Assembly (NCBI RefSeq): GCF_013003985.1
Contig: NZ_CP053073.1
Span: forward strand, 1,674,001-1,738,000
Source: Usitatibacter palustris
GTDB lineage: Bacteria; Pseudomonadota; Gammaproteobacteria; Burkholderiales; Usitatibacteraceae
Direction of reading: 5' to 3'
Length of the DNA: 64,000 nucleotides
Made by a program: the position numbers and the translations under genes. Position 1 is the stretch's first letter. Each line of letters opens with the position of its first letter. A model generated the notes under the pieces. That model was given only the letters and a program-made list of their open reading frames with translations. It ran no database searches and was not told where the DNA came from. This document shows positions 1 through 7,846 of this stretch, in pieces.

Positions 1-1
1 G

Positions 2-448
2 ATGGTCGGCGATCCGGAGAAGGTGACCAAGGCGCAGATGAACGCGTGGGCCGCGAGCTTCGAGAACTGGGCCGACTGCGACACCGCGTGCTTCAAGCTC
101 TTCGACCAGACGCCTCATGCGTGGGAACTCGCGAAGAAGTGGTCCGCCTCCGAAAAGGAATTCGTGAAGCGCGGCGGCTTCGCGCTGATGGCGTGCCTCG
201 CACTTCACCGCAAGGAAGAACCCGACGCGAAGTTCCTCGCGATGCTCCCGCTCATCGAGAAGGGCGCAGCGGATGATCGCAACTTCGTGAAGAAGGGCGT
301 GAACTGGGCGCTGCGCGGGATCGGCCAGCGCAAGAGCCCCGCGCTCAAGCGAGCGGCGATGGCCCTCGCGAAGAAACTTTCGGAATCGAAAGAGGCCCAC
401 ACCCGCTGGGTCGGCAAGGACGCCCTCCGGCAACTCTCGAGAAAGTGA
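2..448 (+). CDS. DNA alkylation repair protein (AlkD-like), 3' part only
   Basis: This is the C-terminal 148 residues of a protein whose start lies before the window; the ATG at position 2 is internal. The motif NWADCDTACF, followed by a helical tail rich in Lys and Ala, matches the end of the HEAT-like DNA alkylation repair family (AlkC/AlkD type). Those enzymes excise N3- and N7-alkylated purines in the cytoplasm without flipping the base. The catalytic part of the fold is mostly missing here, so activity cannot be judged. The stop codon overlaps a possible GTG start of the next gene, which suggests co-transcription with the cupin gene. Confidence 0.75.
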   Translation: MVGDPEKVTKAQMNAWAASFENWADCDTACFKLFDQTPHAWELAKKWSASEKEFVKRGGFALMACLALHRKEEPDAKFLAMLPLIEKGAADDRNFVKKGVNWALRGIGQRKSPALKRAAMALAKKLSESKEAHTRWVGKDALRQLSRK

Positions 449-450
449 CC

Positions 451-930
451 ATGTCGCAACGCAAGCCCATCGCCATCCTCGCAGCCGACGTACCTCCGCG
501 CGCGCGCCAGTCCTACGCGCCCGAACCTTTCGCCTCGCTGCTCTCGGCGGGCAGGATCAAGCACACCCTGGGCGACCTCTTCGGCCTCACGAACTTCGGC
601 GTCAACATCACTCGCATCCGCCCGCGCGGCGTCACCGCACTTCGCCACGCGCACACCAAGCAGGACGAATTCATCTACGTGATCGAAGGCCGCCCGACGC
701 TGGTGACCAACGAAGGACGCACGCAGCTTGCGGCGGGAATGTGCGCGGGCTTTCCGGCGGGAACGGGCGACGCCCATCAACTGGTGAACGAAACCGACGA
801 GGACGTCTTGTATCTCGAGGTCGGTGACCGCACGCCCGGCGACGAAGTGACCTATCCGGACGACGACCTTCGGGCGGAATTCGTCGACGGAGTTTTCCGC
901 TTCACGCACAAGGACGGCACGCCTTACTAG
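451..930 (+). CDS. cupin-domain protein
   Basis: A 159-aa single-domain cupin. The first cupin motif is seen as GVTALRHAHTKQDEFIYVIEG (metal ligands H, H, E) and the second as GTGDAHQLVNETDEDVLYLEV, so a divalent-metal site is likely. It resembles the small cytosolic cupins annotated as mannose-6-phosphate-isomerase-like or as sugar or polyketide modifiers; the substrate cannot be told. ATG 451 was preferred over GTG 445, because GTG 445 overlaps the upstream stop and gives only two extra residues. It probably shares a transcript with the upstream alkylation-repair gene. Confidence 0.75.
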   Translation: MSQRKPIAILAADVPPRARQSYAPEPFASLLSAGRIKHTLGDLFGLTNFGVNITRIRPRGVTALRHAHTKQDEFIYVIEGRPTLVTNEGRTQLAAGMCAGFPAGTGDAHQLVNETDEDVLYLEVGDRTPGDEVTYPDDDLRAEFVDGVFRFTHKDGTPY

Positions 931-992
931 GTCCGGTCCGCGTGGCGTAGGATGTTCGCGAACGGCCCGCCACGAGGCCGGCGCGGGGAGCG

Positions 993-1394
993 ATGATCAA
1001 TCACGAAAACCAGTCCGCCAGCCACGCCTCGCGCGAGGATCACCTGCGCCACATCGAGCGCTCGCGCCTGAAGGCGCTCGTCGACCGCGACGTTGCGCTT
1101 GCGCAGCAACTGCACTCACCGGAATTCCAGCTCGTCACGCCCGGCGGGGGCTCGTTCACGCGCGAGCAGTACCTCGGGAAAGTGGAGAAGGGCACGCTGC
1201 GCTACCTGCGCTGGGAGCCGGGCCCGATCGCCGTGCGCATGCACGACACGAGCGCGGTGCTGCGCTACCAGGCCACCCTCGAGCTCGAAGGCGGTGCCGC
1301 GCCGTTCCAGTGCTGGCACATCGACACCTACGAGCTGCGCGATTCGCACTGGGAAGTCGTCTGGTCCCAGGCGACGAAAGTGGCGCCAGGATGA
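993..1394 (+). CDS. NTF2-like / DUF4440 protein
   Basis: A 133-aa protein with the SnoaL/DUF4440 cone-shaped fold pattern: an N-terminal helix (SREDHLRHIERSRLKALVDRD), then HSPEFQLVTPGG and a run of beta strands ending in WEVVWSQAT. Family members are small cytosolic proteins, either isomerase-like enzymes or ligand-binding domains. Nothing here fixes a substrate. A good ribosome site (GGGGAG) lies 5-6 nt before the ATG. It ends 4 nt before the GAF gene, so the two are likely co-expressed. Confidence 0.7.
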   Translation: MINHENQSASHASREDHLRHIERSRLKALVDRDVALAQQLHSPEFQLVTPGGGSFTREQYLGKVEKGTLRYLRWEPGPIAVRMHDTSAVLRYQATLELEGGAAPFQCWHIDTYELRDSHWEVVWSQATKVAPG

Positions 1395-1398
1395 TTCG

Positions 1399-1860
1399 AT
1401 GACGACGTTGCCTGCGAACGACGATGCGGTGGTGAAGCTGAGGCAGGTCTACGCATCGGACGGCGTGCGCGCGGCGGTGGTCTTCCTCAACTCGACGACG
1501 GTGCATCGCTTCACGTCGCTCTATCGATTCGATGGTGGCACGCTGCGCAACATCACTTTCTACGACCGCCAGAATCCGCACGCGGAAAAGTGCGACGACA
1601 TCCCCGTCGAGGCTTCGTACTGCGTCTTCGTGCGCGATCTCCACAGTGCCTTCCTGGTGAGCGATGCGCCGGAGGACGATCGCGTCGAGGGTCACGCGAA
1701 CCGCGCGACGGTGAAGCGCTACTGCGGCGTTCCGCTCCGGGACCGCGACGGAAAGATGTTCGGGAGCATCTGCCATTTCGACCTCTCGCCCGGCCCCATC
1801 AGTGACCGGGACGTGGAGCTGCTCGAGCACATGGCGAGCCTGCTGAGGCCGACTTTCTGA
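1399..1860 (+). CDS. stand-alone GAF-domain protein
   Basis: A 153-aa protein that is essentially one GAF domain. It has the typical central signature around AEKCDDIPVEASYCVFV and the closing YCGVPLRDRDGKMFGSICHFD strand pair, then a helix with DRDVELLEHMASLL. GAF domains bind small ligands, tetrapyrroles or cyclic nucleotides. No output domain is attached, so it would act as a separate sensor or as a free-methionine-sulfoxide-reductase relative. The usual catalytic cysteines of fRMsr are not clearly present. ATG 1399 follows the upstream stop by 4 nt. Confidence 0.72.
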   Translation: MTTLPANDDAVVKLRQVYASDGVRAAVVFLNSTTVHRFTSLYRFDGGTLRNITFYDRQNPHAEKCDDIPVEASYCVFVRDLHSAFLVSDAPEDDRVEGHANRATVKRYCGVPLRDRDGKMFGSICHFDLSPGPISDRDVELLEHMASLLRPTF

Positions 1861-1907
1861 GCCTTTTCCGTTCTAGTAGGCACGCAACCCAACGAAAGGT
1901 GCTTTCC

Positions 1908-2534
1908 ATGAAGAGATCGATCCCGATCGTCGCGGTGTTCCTGTGCGCGGTGCCCCTGCAGTCGGCCGCGCAGGACATGGCCCTTGCGCAGAAATGGGCG
2001 GCAGCGAAGGTCGTCAAATACCGCGTCGAAGGCGTGCACAAGGCGCGCAAGCCCGTGGTTTTCGGCGACTACGAGGGCAAGGGCGAAGTGCTCGATCGCA
2101 TCACGCTCGAGTTCACCTGGGACGTCAGGAACGGAAAGATGACAAGCCCCCTGGTCATCACCGATGCGACGACGGAGGTCACGAACCTCAAATCCGACGG
2201 AACGAACTGCGGACCGCCGCAGCTCAAGGGTCCGTACGAGCATTTCCAGAGCGTGTCCCATTCCATGCTCGGCGACCTCCTCGAGATCAAGGGCACGCGT
2301 ACCTTCCCGCCCGCGAGCGTGTCGAACTATCCGGCGAGCTGCTCGATGCGGGCCATTGCCGGCAAGAAGGAAAATGTCGTGGTGCACGTGGGCCTGTCCG
2401 CAAAACTCGAGATCCTCGGGATGGGCGACATGCTCAAGGGTTCGCCGTTCAAGGTCTCTGCCGACAAGAAGAGCTTCACCATCCCGGGCGCGGAGAACTG
2501 GTCCTGGACCTTTACGCCCACGCTCGTGGAGTAA
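1908..2534 (+). CDS. exported protein of unknown function
   Basis: A 208-aa protein with a clear Sec signal peptide (MKRSIPIVAVFLCAVPLQSAAQ, cleavage near residue 21). The mature part is beta-rich with two cysteines (NCGPPQ and ASCSMR) that could form a periplasmic disulfide. No family was recognised. ATG 1908 was chosen because the purine-rich AACGAAAGG lies about 8 nt upstream; a GTG at 1899 overlaps that site. It runs convergently into the next gene with a 3-nt gap. Confidence 0.6.
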   Translation: MKRSIPIVAVFLCAVPLQSAAQDMALAQKWAAAKVVKYRVEGVHKARKPVVFGDYEGKGEVLDRITLEFTWDVRNGKMTSPLVITDATTEVTNLKSDGTNCGPPQLKGPYEHFQSVSHSMLGDLLEIKGTRTFPPASVSNYPASCSMRAIAGKKENVVVHVGLSAKLEILGMGDMLKGSPFKVSADKKSFTIPGAENWSWTFTPTLVE

Positions 2535-2537
2535 CCC

Positions 2538-3014
2538 TCAGGGCTGCTCGAGCGACAACGCCACCGGCCAGCGGTACACACCGGGCAACGCGTCGCGATC
2601 GAGCCTGAAGATGTATTCGACCGAGCGCGGCGGCGCGCGCGGCTTGCCCGCTTGCGAGGGCATGCGAACGACGCTGCCTTCGCGCCCCGCGGCCAGCGGC
2701 GCATCGAGGCCGACGACTTCCACGTTGTCGAACGCCGCGCCGTGCAGGTCCGCGCGCAGCCGGTAGCCGGCGCGATCATTGGCAAGGATATCGACGCGAG
2801 GGCCGCGGACCGTGACGTGTCCGCGCGCCACGTCCTGCGCGCCGACTTCGAGCGTCTGCGGATGATCGAGCAGCTGGAGCGTGAGGACGCGCGGCACGCT
2901 GACCACGATCCGCACGGCCGCGCTTGGGGCTGAAGGGCCGGCGCGGGCAAGTTGCGAGGCACCGGCCACCGCAAGGGGGACGAGCACCACCAGGACTGCC
3001 ACTGCCAGGCGCAT
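2538..3014 (-). CDS. exported protein of unknown function
   Basis: A 158-aa product starting MRLAVAVLVVLVPLAVAGAS, a signal peptide. The mature chain is a short beta-sandwich-like domain ending RDALPGVYRWPVALSLEQP, a pattern often seen in small secreted matrix proteins. The family was not recognised. The start at 3014 has GGGAGG about 6 nt upstream on the minus strand and puts the hydrophobic segment right at the N-terminus; a longer frame to 3089 would bury it. It is transcribed away from the TetR regulator across a 236-bp shared upstream region holding a palindrome, so control by that regulator is possible but unproven. Confidence 0.55.
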   Translation of the reverse strand: MRLAVAVLVVLVPLAVAGASQLARAGPSAPSAAVRIVVSVPRVLTLQLLDHPQTLEVGAQDVARGHVTVRGPRVDILANDRAGYRLRADLHGAAFDNVEVVGLDAPLAAGREGSVVRMPSQAGKPRAPPRSVEYIFRLDRDALPGVYRWPVALSLEQP

Positions 3015-3203
3015 CGCCTGCCTCCCGTCGCCGACGTACGGGCCCATCTCACCAGACGTGCGACCGTAAGGAACGTGCGCATTCAGCAATCGGAACGGGC
3101 ACTTTTCCCTCCCCCTTGTTTCAGCCGGCGAGCCGAGGGGTGCGCATCGCGAAACCGCCCCAGAAAGGCCTTGTTTTTACTTGGGAAAACAGGGCAAGAT
3201 CGA

Positions 3204-3225
3204 GTTTCAAAAATATGTTTGAAAC
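3204..3225. promoter_or_regulatory. perfect inverted repeat, likely TetR operator
   Basis: GTTTCAAA (3204-3211) and TTTGAAAC (3218-3225) are exact reverse complements around a 6-bp AT-rich spacer. The site lies between the divergent genes starting at 3014 and 3251, just upstream of the TetR-family gene. Its size and symmetry fit an autoregulatory TetR operator. A second, weaker repeat (GGAAA-GTG-TTTCC, 3227-3239) adjoins it. Confidence 0.6.
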
Positions 3226-3250
3226 AGGAAAGTGTTTCCCTGGGGGGGAT

Positions 3251-3994
3251 ATGCTGATCCAGAACAGCGCGTTGCACGACAACGAGACGTGCCGCCGCAT
3301 CATCAAGGCGGCTTCCGAGGAGTTCGCACAGCACGGTTTCGCAGGAGCGCGCATCCGCAGCATCGTGGATGCCGCCGGGGTGAACCTGGCCGCGATCAAC
3401 TACTACTTCGGCGGCAAGGAGGGCCTGTACCGGGCCACCCTGGGATTCCTCGCCGGCCAGGCCATGGCGGCTTTTCCCAGCAACCTGGGCGAGCGCCGCG
3501 GCCAATCGGCTGAACGCAGGCTTCACCGCCTGATCTACGCCTTCCTCGACGGACTGTCCTCCTCCGGCGCCGAATCGCCGCCGCTCGGGCGGATCCTCGC
3601 CCACGAGGCGATGGCGCCCACGCCCCAGCTCGACCAGCTCGTCGAAGAGCTCACGCGTCCCCAGCTCGAGCGCATCCGCATCGTCGTGCGCGAGCTCGCC
3701 GGATCACGCGCGGTGGAAGCCGACGTCACGCTCGCCACGCTTTCCATTGCAGGGCAGTGCCTGCTCTACCTCTTCGGCCGTCCCGCGCTCGACCGGATCT
3801 ATCCGGGCGTCGTGGGCGGCGCCAAGGCGCGCGAGCGCCTCGCCCAACAGATCACCCGCTTTTCCCTCGCCGGCATCGCCGGCATCGCGGCCGGGCAGCG
3901 CAACCCGGCTCCTGCAACCAAGGCCTCCCGCTCTGTCAGCTCGCAGCAGGCTCCGCCCAGTCCCCCGAAAAAGGGTCGCTGGCGGGGTCATTGA
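3251..3994 (+). CDS. TetR/AcrR-family regulator, CecR (DUF1956) type
   Basis: A 247-aa transcriptional repressor. Residues about 10-60 hold a TetR helix-turn-helix (RIIKAASEEFAQHGFAGARI, then VDAAGVNLAAINYYFGGKEG). The C-terminal half carries features of the CecR/YbiH ligand domain: HEAMAPTPQLDQLVEEL, SIAGQCLLYLFGRPALD and ITRFSLAGIAG. E. coli CecR controls an ABC exporter and rhlE; no exporter lies next to this gene, so its targets are unknown. ATG 3251 was chosen because the alternative ATG 3215 sits inside the palindromic operator. The poly-G run just before it is an unusual, very close ribosome site. A GC stem follows the gene. Confidence 0.85.
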   Translation: MLIQNSALHDNETCRRIIKAASEEFAQHGFAGARIRSIVDAAGVNLAAINYYFGGKEGLYRATLGFLAGQAMAAFPSNLGERRGQSAERRLHRLIYAFLDGLSSSGAESPPLGRILAHEAMAPTPQLDQLVEELTRPQLERIRIVVRELAGSRAVEADVTLATLSIAGQCLLYLFGRPALDRIYPGVVGGAKARERLAQQITRFSLAGIAGIAAGQRNPAPATKASRSVSSQQAPPSPPKKGRWRGH

Positions 3995-4042
3995 TGCGAA
4001 GAGCCGAAAAGCAGGCCCTTTTAAGCAAACAACGCGATGACA

Positions 4043-4080
4043 TTCGCAACGCCTTGATGGCGTGCGAACGATGCCTTTTT
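4043..4080 (+). terminator. probable terminator after the TetR gene
   Basis: TTCGCAACGCC and GGCGTGCGAA form a 10-bp stem with one bulged A and a TTGAT loop (4043-4068). A T-rich stretch (TTTTTG) begins about 7 nt after the stem. The spacing to the T run is longer than ideal, so termination may be weak. Confidence 0.5.
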
Positions 4081-4146
4081 GTTTAATAAAAACAATGCGT
4101 TCAACGGATCACTTGCGACTTCGCTACAAATGAAGCGGTCGGGATT

Positions 4147-4162
4147 TGTGACTTACCTCACG
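4147..4162. promoter_or_regulatory. CRP-like site 1
   Basis: TGTGA-N6-TCACG matches nine of the ten conserved positions of the CRP/Vfr/Clp consensus TGTGA-N6-TCACA. It lies in the 340-bp gene-free, AT-rich stretch (3995-4334) upstream of the DUF11 operon. Apart from the terminator, two CRP-like sites and one inverted repeat, nothing else was recognised in that stretch. Confidence 0.45.
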
Positions 4163-4203
4163 AAATTCGTAAAATACTGAATTGAAATGAAAAAAAGTAG
4201 AAG

Positions 4204-4226
4204 TTACAACGAAATTGCGGTTGTAA
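4204..4226. promoter_or_regulatory. inverted repeat in operon promoter region
   Basis: TTACAAC and GTTGTAA are exact 7-bp arms separated by 9 bp, lying between the two CRP-like sites. It could be an operator for an unlinked regulator. Nothing in the sequence names the protein. Confidence 0.35.
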
Positions 4227-4243
4227 GGCAGGAAAACGAGCGT

Positions 4244-4259
4244 TGTGACCTAGGTCATA
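4244..4259. promoter_or_regulatory. CRP-like site 2
   Basis: TGTGA-N6-TCATA matches nine of ten CRP consensus positions, and its core TGACCTAGGTCA (4246-4257) is a perfect 12-bp palindrome. It is 91 bp upstream of the first DUF11-operon start codon, a normal distance for class I or II activation. The binding protein could be a CRP homologue or a c-di-GMP-responsive relative. Confidence 0.5.
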
Positions 4260-4334
4260 AGGTTTCGACGCCTACAGCGGCGATACTGCCGGCCAATGTG
4301 AGCTGCCATAGCAGCCTTAACTTGGAGTGACACG

Positions 4335-4862
4335 ATGAAAAAGTTGATCGCATGGAGCCTGGGCATCGCCGTACTTTTCACCGCCCTCGCCAGTCCCGCA
4401 CAGCAGAAGGGCGCCCCGGCTCCGGTCGAGACGCGCCTGGAAGCCCGCAAGGTCATCAAGGCCGCCGACGGCAAGGAAACCTTTGCCGCCGCCGAATCGG
4501 CCAGGCCCGGCGACGTGATCGAGTACGTCGCGACCTACCGCAACACGGGCAAGCAGACCGTCACGAACCTCGCGGCGACCCTGCCCATCCCGGCCAACAC
4601 CGAATTCATTCCCGACAGTGCCAGCCCCGCGAACGCGAAGGCCAGCACCGACGGCGCCGCCTATGCCGACCTCCCGCTCGTGCGGAAGGTCAAGCGCGAC
4701 GGCAAGGAAATCGAGGAAAGGGTGCCCGTTCGCGAGTACCGCTCCCTGCGCTGGCAGCACGGCGCACTGGCGGGCGAACAGGCGGTGAAGTTCACCGCCC
4801 GCGTCCGGGTTGTCGACGACAGATCCCCGAGTGAGCCGGGGAACAAGGGAGGCGGGAAATGA
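4335..4862 (+). CDS. small exported DUF11-like protein, first gene of the operon
   Basis: A 175-aa protein with a signal peptide (MKKLIAWSLGIAVLFTALASPAQ). It has one DUF11-like beta-sandwich: ARPGDVIEYVATYRNTGKQ, then TVTNLAATLPIPANTEFIP, and a final strand pair GEQAVKFTARVRVV. DUF11 modules are extracellular immunoglobulin-like domains of bacterial surface proteins. The C-terminus is short, charged and Gly-rich, with no anchor. A GGAG ribosome site precedes ATG 4335. It opens the surface-protein gene series and may be a minor subunit or periplasmic partner of the large repeat proteins; that role is inference. Confidence 0.7.
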   Translation: MKKLIAWSLGIAVLFTALASPAQQKGAPAPVETRLEARKVIKAADGKETFAAAESARPGDVIEYVATYRNTGKQTVTNLAATLPIPANTEFIPDSASPANAKASTDGAAYADLPLVRKVKRDGKEIEERVPVREYRSLRWQHGALAGEQAVKFTARVRVVDDRSPSEPGNKGGGK

Positions 4863-4888
4863 ACGGCACCTGACGAAATTTCCGCATG

Positions 4889-4906
4889 ACCGGCCCCGGC
4901 CGGTCT
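4889..4906 (+). other. perfect GC hairpin between the first two DUF11 genes
   Basis: GACCGGCC and GGCCGGTC form a perfect 8-bp stem with a CC loop in the 96-bp gap. No T run follows, so it is more likely an mRNA stabiliser or processing site, or a partial attenuator, than a full terminator. Confidence 0.4.
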
Positions 4907-4958
4907 TCGCGCTTCAAAGAACGCAGCTGAACAAACAACGCAACTTAGGAGAAGCAAA

Positions 4959-7676
4959 ATGAATACGAACACGACCGCCAAGCGCGAAGCCCCTTCGCGT
5001 TCCGCAGTGGTCGCGATGTTCGTCCTGGTCGCGGGCCTGCTCTTCGGGCTCTCGACGGGACGGGCACACGCGGCCCCTCCGGCGGGCACCGTGATCGGCA
5101 ACCAGGCGACGGCAACCTACGTCGATGCGGGCCTTACGAGCCGCTCGACCACGTCGAACCTGGTGCAGACCACGGTCTCGCAGGTAAAGAGCTTCACGCT
5201 GGATTCGCCTGGTTTCCGCGCCGCATCGGCGGGCCAGACCGTCTACTACCCGCACACGATCACCAACACGGGTAACGGCACCGACACGTACACGCTCAAT
5301 ACGCCGGTCGCGACGGGTGGAGCCTTCACCCACGCAACCCCCGTGTACTACATCGACGCCGACGGCAACGGCGTGCCGGACAACTTCACGCCGATCACCA
5401 CCACGGGTCCGATCGCGATGGCGGGCGTCTTCCGCTTCGTCCTCGCGGGCACGGTTCCGGGCGGTGCGACCAACGGCCAGGTCGGCACGATGACCGCGTC
5501 CGTTTCCGATACGACGCCCACCACGCTCACCAACCTGGACACGACCACCGTGGCCAATGCGGCGATCGCGGTGACCAAGTCGCTGTCGGTGACGAGCGGC
5601 CCTTCGCCGGGCGCGGCTGCAATCACGGTGACCCTGCAGTACACGAACTCGGGCAGCGCGGCAGCGAGCAACTTCGAGCTGCGCGACGTCGTCAACCCGC
5701 TCAACGGGTTCACGTACGTTCCGGGCAGCGGACGCTGGAGTGGCACGGGAGCGACGGCACTGACGGACGGCGCCGGCGGAGACACGGGCATCGCCTACGA
5801 CTTCAACGTGACCGCGGCCAACCGCGTCACCGCGACGATCGCGAGCGTGCCTGCGACTTCCTCGGGCCAGCTCACGTTCCAGGTCACGGTGAACTCCGGT
5901 GTTGCGCCGGGACTCATCCCGAACACGGCGTCGTACCTGTATGACGCGTTCGCGGCGACCAACACCAACACCGCGACGTACCAGGTGTTGCGTATTGCCA
6001 ACGTCGTGGCCAACGGTTCGACCACGGTCAGCACGAACGGGACCGCCGAACCGGTGACCATCGCCTCCGCGGCGCCGGGCTCCACCCTCAACTTCACGAA
6101 CGTGATCTGGAACCACGGCAACGCGGCCGACCAGTTCGTGATCTCGATGACGGGCAACGCCGCACCCCCGTGGCCGCTCGGCACGACCTTCACGCTGCTC
6201 CAGGCCGATGGCATCACGTCGCTCATCGCGAACACGACGCCTTCGATCCCGGTGTTTGCGGCAGGCTGCCCCGTTGGCTTCGAGGCGGACGCGACGAACC
6301 TGCGATGCGGCTACCGCGTGATCCTGCGCGTGCAGCTGCCCGCGGTTGCGTCGGGTGGTCCGTTCTCGGTGGTCAAGACAGCGACCTCGGTGTTCGACAA
6401 CACGAGGACCGACACGGTGACGGACACCCTTACGGTGATCGGCACCAACACGGTCGACTTGACGAACAACACCGCCCGTAGCGATTCGACCCCGGCGGGT
6501 ACGGCCACGACCGGCAACAACGGCCATGGCGTAACCGGCGCGACGGTGATCACGACGAATCTCGTGACGCCTTCGCCGACGGGTCCGACCACGTCGCGTT
6601 TCGTGCTCTACGTGAACAACACGAGCGGTGTTGCCGACTCGTACAACCTCACGACGACCGGAACGCCCGCGGGTTGGTCCGTGACCTTCCGCGCCGATGG
6701 CGGCGTGCTCCCCGTTTGCAGCACGGTGGGCGCAGCGCTGGCGAGCACGGGAACGATCGGTGGCGGCACCAACCGGCTGGTTTGCGCGGAAGTCGTGGTT
6801 CCTGCCACGACCTCCAACCAGGCGGCCGCGGGCAACTACGACCTCACCTTCACCGCGACCTCGGCGCTCAACGGCACCGTGCTCGACTCGAAGGTGGATC
6901 GCGTCACGGTCAATGCCGTGAACAGCGTCACCGTCACGCCGAACAACACGCAGCAGACGTTCCCCGGCGGTTCGGTGACCTATGCCCACACCATCACGAA
7001 CCTGGGCAACACCTCGGAGACCATCAGCTTCGTCGCGGGATTCCTCTCGGATTCCCGTTCGGGGCAGGGTTGGACCTCCGCGGCGTACCTGGATGCCGGC
7101 GTCATCGGCGTGTTCGAGCCTGGTATCGACGATGTTCCCGCCAACCTGATCTCGACTGCGACCACGTTCGCGCTCGGCGTCAACGCGACCCGCACGGTGT
7201 GGATCCGCGTCTTCGCCCCGGGCAGCGCGGTGGCTCTTGATCCGGCCAACGTCACGACGTTCACGGCGCGCTACAACGCCGGTGCGTCGGGCGCCTCGGC
7301 GACGGACTCGACGTCGGTGACCGATGGCCTGGTGCTCGTGAAGGAACAGGTCGCGGTCGGTTGCGCGGCGCCTGGACCGCACGTGGGCTACACGACGGCA
7401 CCGATTCCGTCGGGTCCGGCAACGGCTCCCGGCATGTGCATCGCGTACCGCATCACCGGCACCAACACGACCGCCGCAGGCATCACCTCGGTCGTGATCA
7501 GCGACAACATCCCCGCGAACACGCGCCAGCACAACGCTTGCGGCGCGCCCGCGACGGCACCCGGGACGATCACGTCCCCGGGTAACGGCAACCTCGGAAC
7601 GATCGCCGCAACGGTGGGGCCGCTCACGCCCTCCTCGAGCGCGGTCGTGACCTTCTGCGTCCGGATCGATCCGTGA
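4959..7676 (+). CDS. 905-aa secreted protein with tandem DUF11-type domains
   Basis: Residues 1 to about 38 are a signal peptide ending GRAHA. The rest is a string of extracellular beta-sandwich modules with recurring YPHTITNTGNGTDTYTL, YAHTITNLGNTSETISF and FTNVIWNHGNAADQFVI blocks, and a late DUF11 module (YRITGTNTTAAGITSVVISD). The order of modules, including FTYVPGSGRWSG near residue 255, closely parallels the first 600 residues of the 2253-aa protein downstream, so the two are paralogous over that part. There is no barrel, LPXTG, PEP-CTERM or membrane anchor; the chain ends FCVRIDP. Strong AGGAG ribosome site. Probably secreted or held on the surface by a partner. Confidence 0.8.
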   Translation: MNTNTTAKREAPSRSAVVAMFVLVAGLLFGLSTGRAHAAPPAGTVIGNQATATYVDAGLTSRSTTSNLVQTTVSQVKSFTLDSPGFRAASAGQTVYYPHTITNTGNGTDTYTLNTPVATGGAFTHATPVYYIDADGNGVPDNFTPITTTGPIAMAGVFRFVLAGTVPGGATNGQVGTMTASVSDTTPTTLTNLDTTTVANAAIAVTKSLSVTSGPSPGAAAITVTLQYTNSGSAAASNFELRDVVNPLNGFTYVPGSGRWSGTGATALTDGAGGDTGIAYDFNVTAANRVTATIASVPATSSGQLTFQVTVNSGVAPGLIPNTASYLYDAFAATNTNTATYQVLRIANVVANGSTTVSTNGTAEPVTIASAAPGSTLNFTNVIWNHGNAADQFVISMTGNAAPPWPLGTTFTLLQADGITSLIANTTPSIPVFAAGCPVGFEADATNLRCGYRVILRVQLPAVASGGPFSVVKTATSVFDNTRTDTVTDTLTVIGTNTVDLTNNTARSDSTPAGTATTGNNGHGVTGATVITTNLVTPSPTGPTTSRFVLYVNNTSGVADSYNLTTTGTPAGWSVTFRADGGVLPVCSTVGAALASTGTIGGGTNRLVCAEVVVPATTSNQAAAGNYDLTFTATSALNGTVLDSKVDRVTVNAVNSVTVTPNNTQQTFPGGSVTYAHTITNLGNTSETISFVAGFLSDSRSGQGWTSAAYLDAGVIGVFEPGIDDVPANLISTATTFALGVNATRTVWIRVFAPGSAVALDPANVTTFTARYNAGASGASATDSTSVTDGLVLVKEQVAVGCAAPGPHVGYTTAPIPSGPATAPGMCIAYRITGTNTTAAGITSVVISDNIPANTRQHNACGAPATAPGTITSPGNGNLGTIAATVGPLTPSSSAVVTFCVRIDP

Positions 7677-7693
7677 TGCACGCAGCGTCACTC

Positions 7694-7770
7694 CACTCGG
7701 GCTGCACTGCCTCCCTGATGGCGCCCGAGTGATTCAGGGAGGCATCGCGCAAGCGATGCCTCCCACTTTT
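7694..7770 (+). ncRNA. candidate structured leader RNA, copy 1
   Basis: A 71-nt module (7694-7764). Stem P1 pairs CACTCGGGC (7694-7702) with GCCCGAGTG (7723-7731) around a 20-nt loop. The loop carries GCCTCCCTGA (7709-7718), which is fully complementary to TCAGGGAGGC (7734-7743). That same strand also forms a perfect 12-bp terminator-like hairpin, GGGAGGCATCGC (7737-7748) with GCGATGCCTCCC (7753-7764), capped by a GCAA tetraloop and followed by ACTTTT. The loop-to-strand pairing and the hairpin exclude each other, as in an attenuator or riboswitch. Confidence 0.55.
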
Positions 7771-7846
7771 CCCTGCGTCTTCCCGAAGAGGGCGCAGCGA
7801 AAAATGGAAACGACGAACACATCGATGAAGTACGTACCGCGTTGTA

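Noticed and set aside
3215..3250. ATG 3215 as start of the TetR gene
   Set aside because: It lies inside the palindromic operator and would add residues not typical of the family.
7694..7743. H-type pseudoknot between loop and downstream strand, with P1 intact
   Set aside because: Only about 2-5 nt remain to cross a 9-bp P1 stem, too short; an alternative pairing that opens P1 is more likely.
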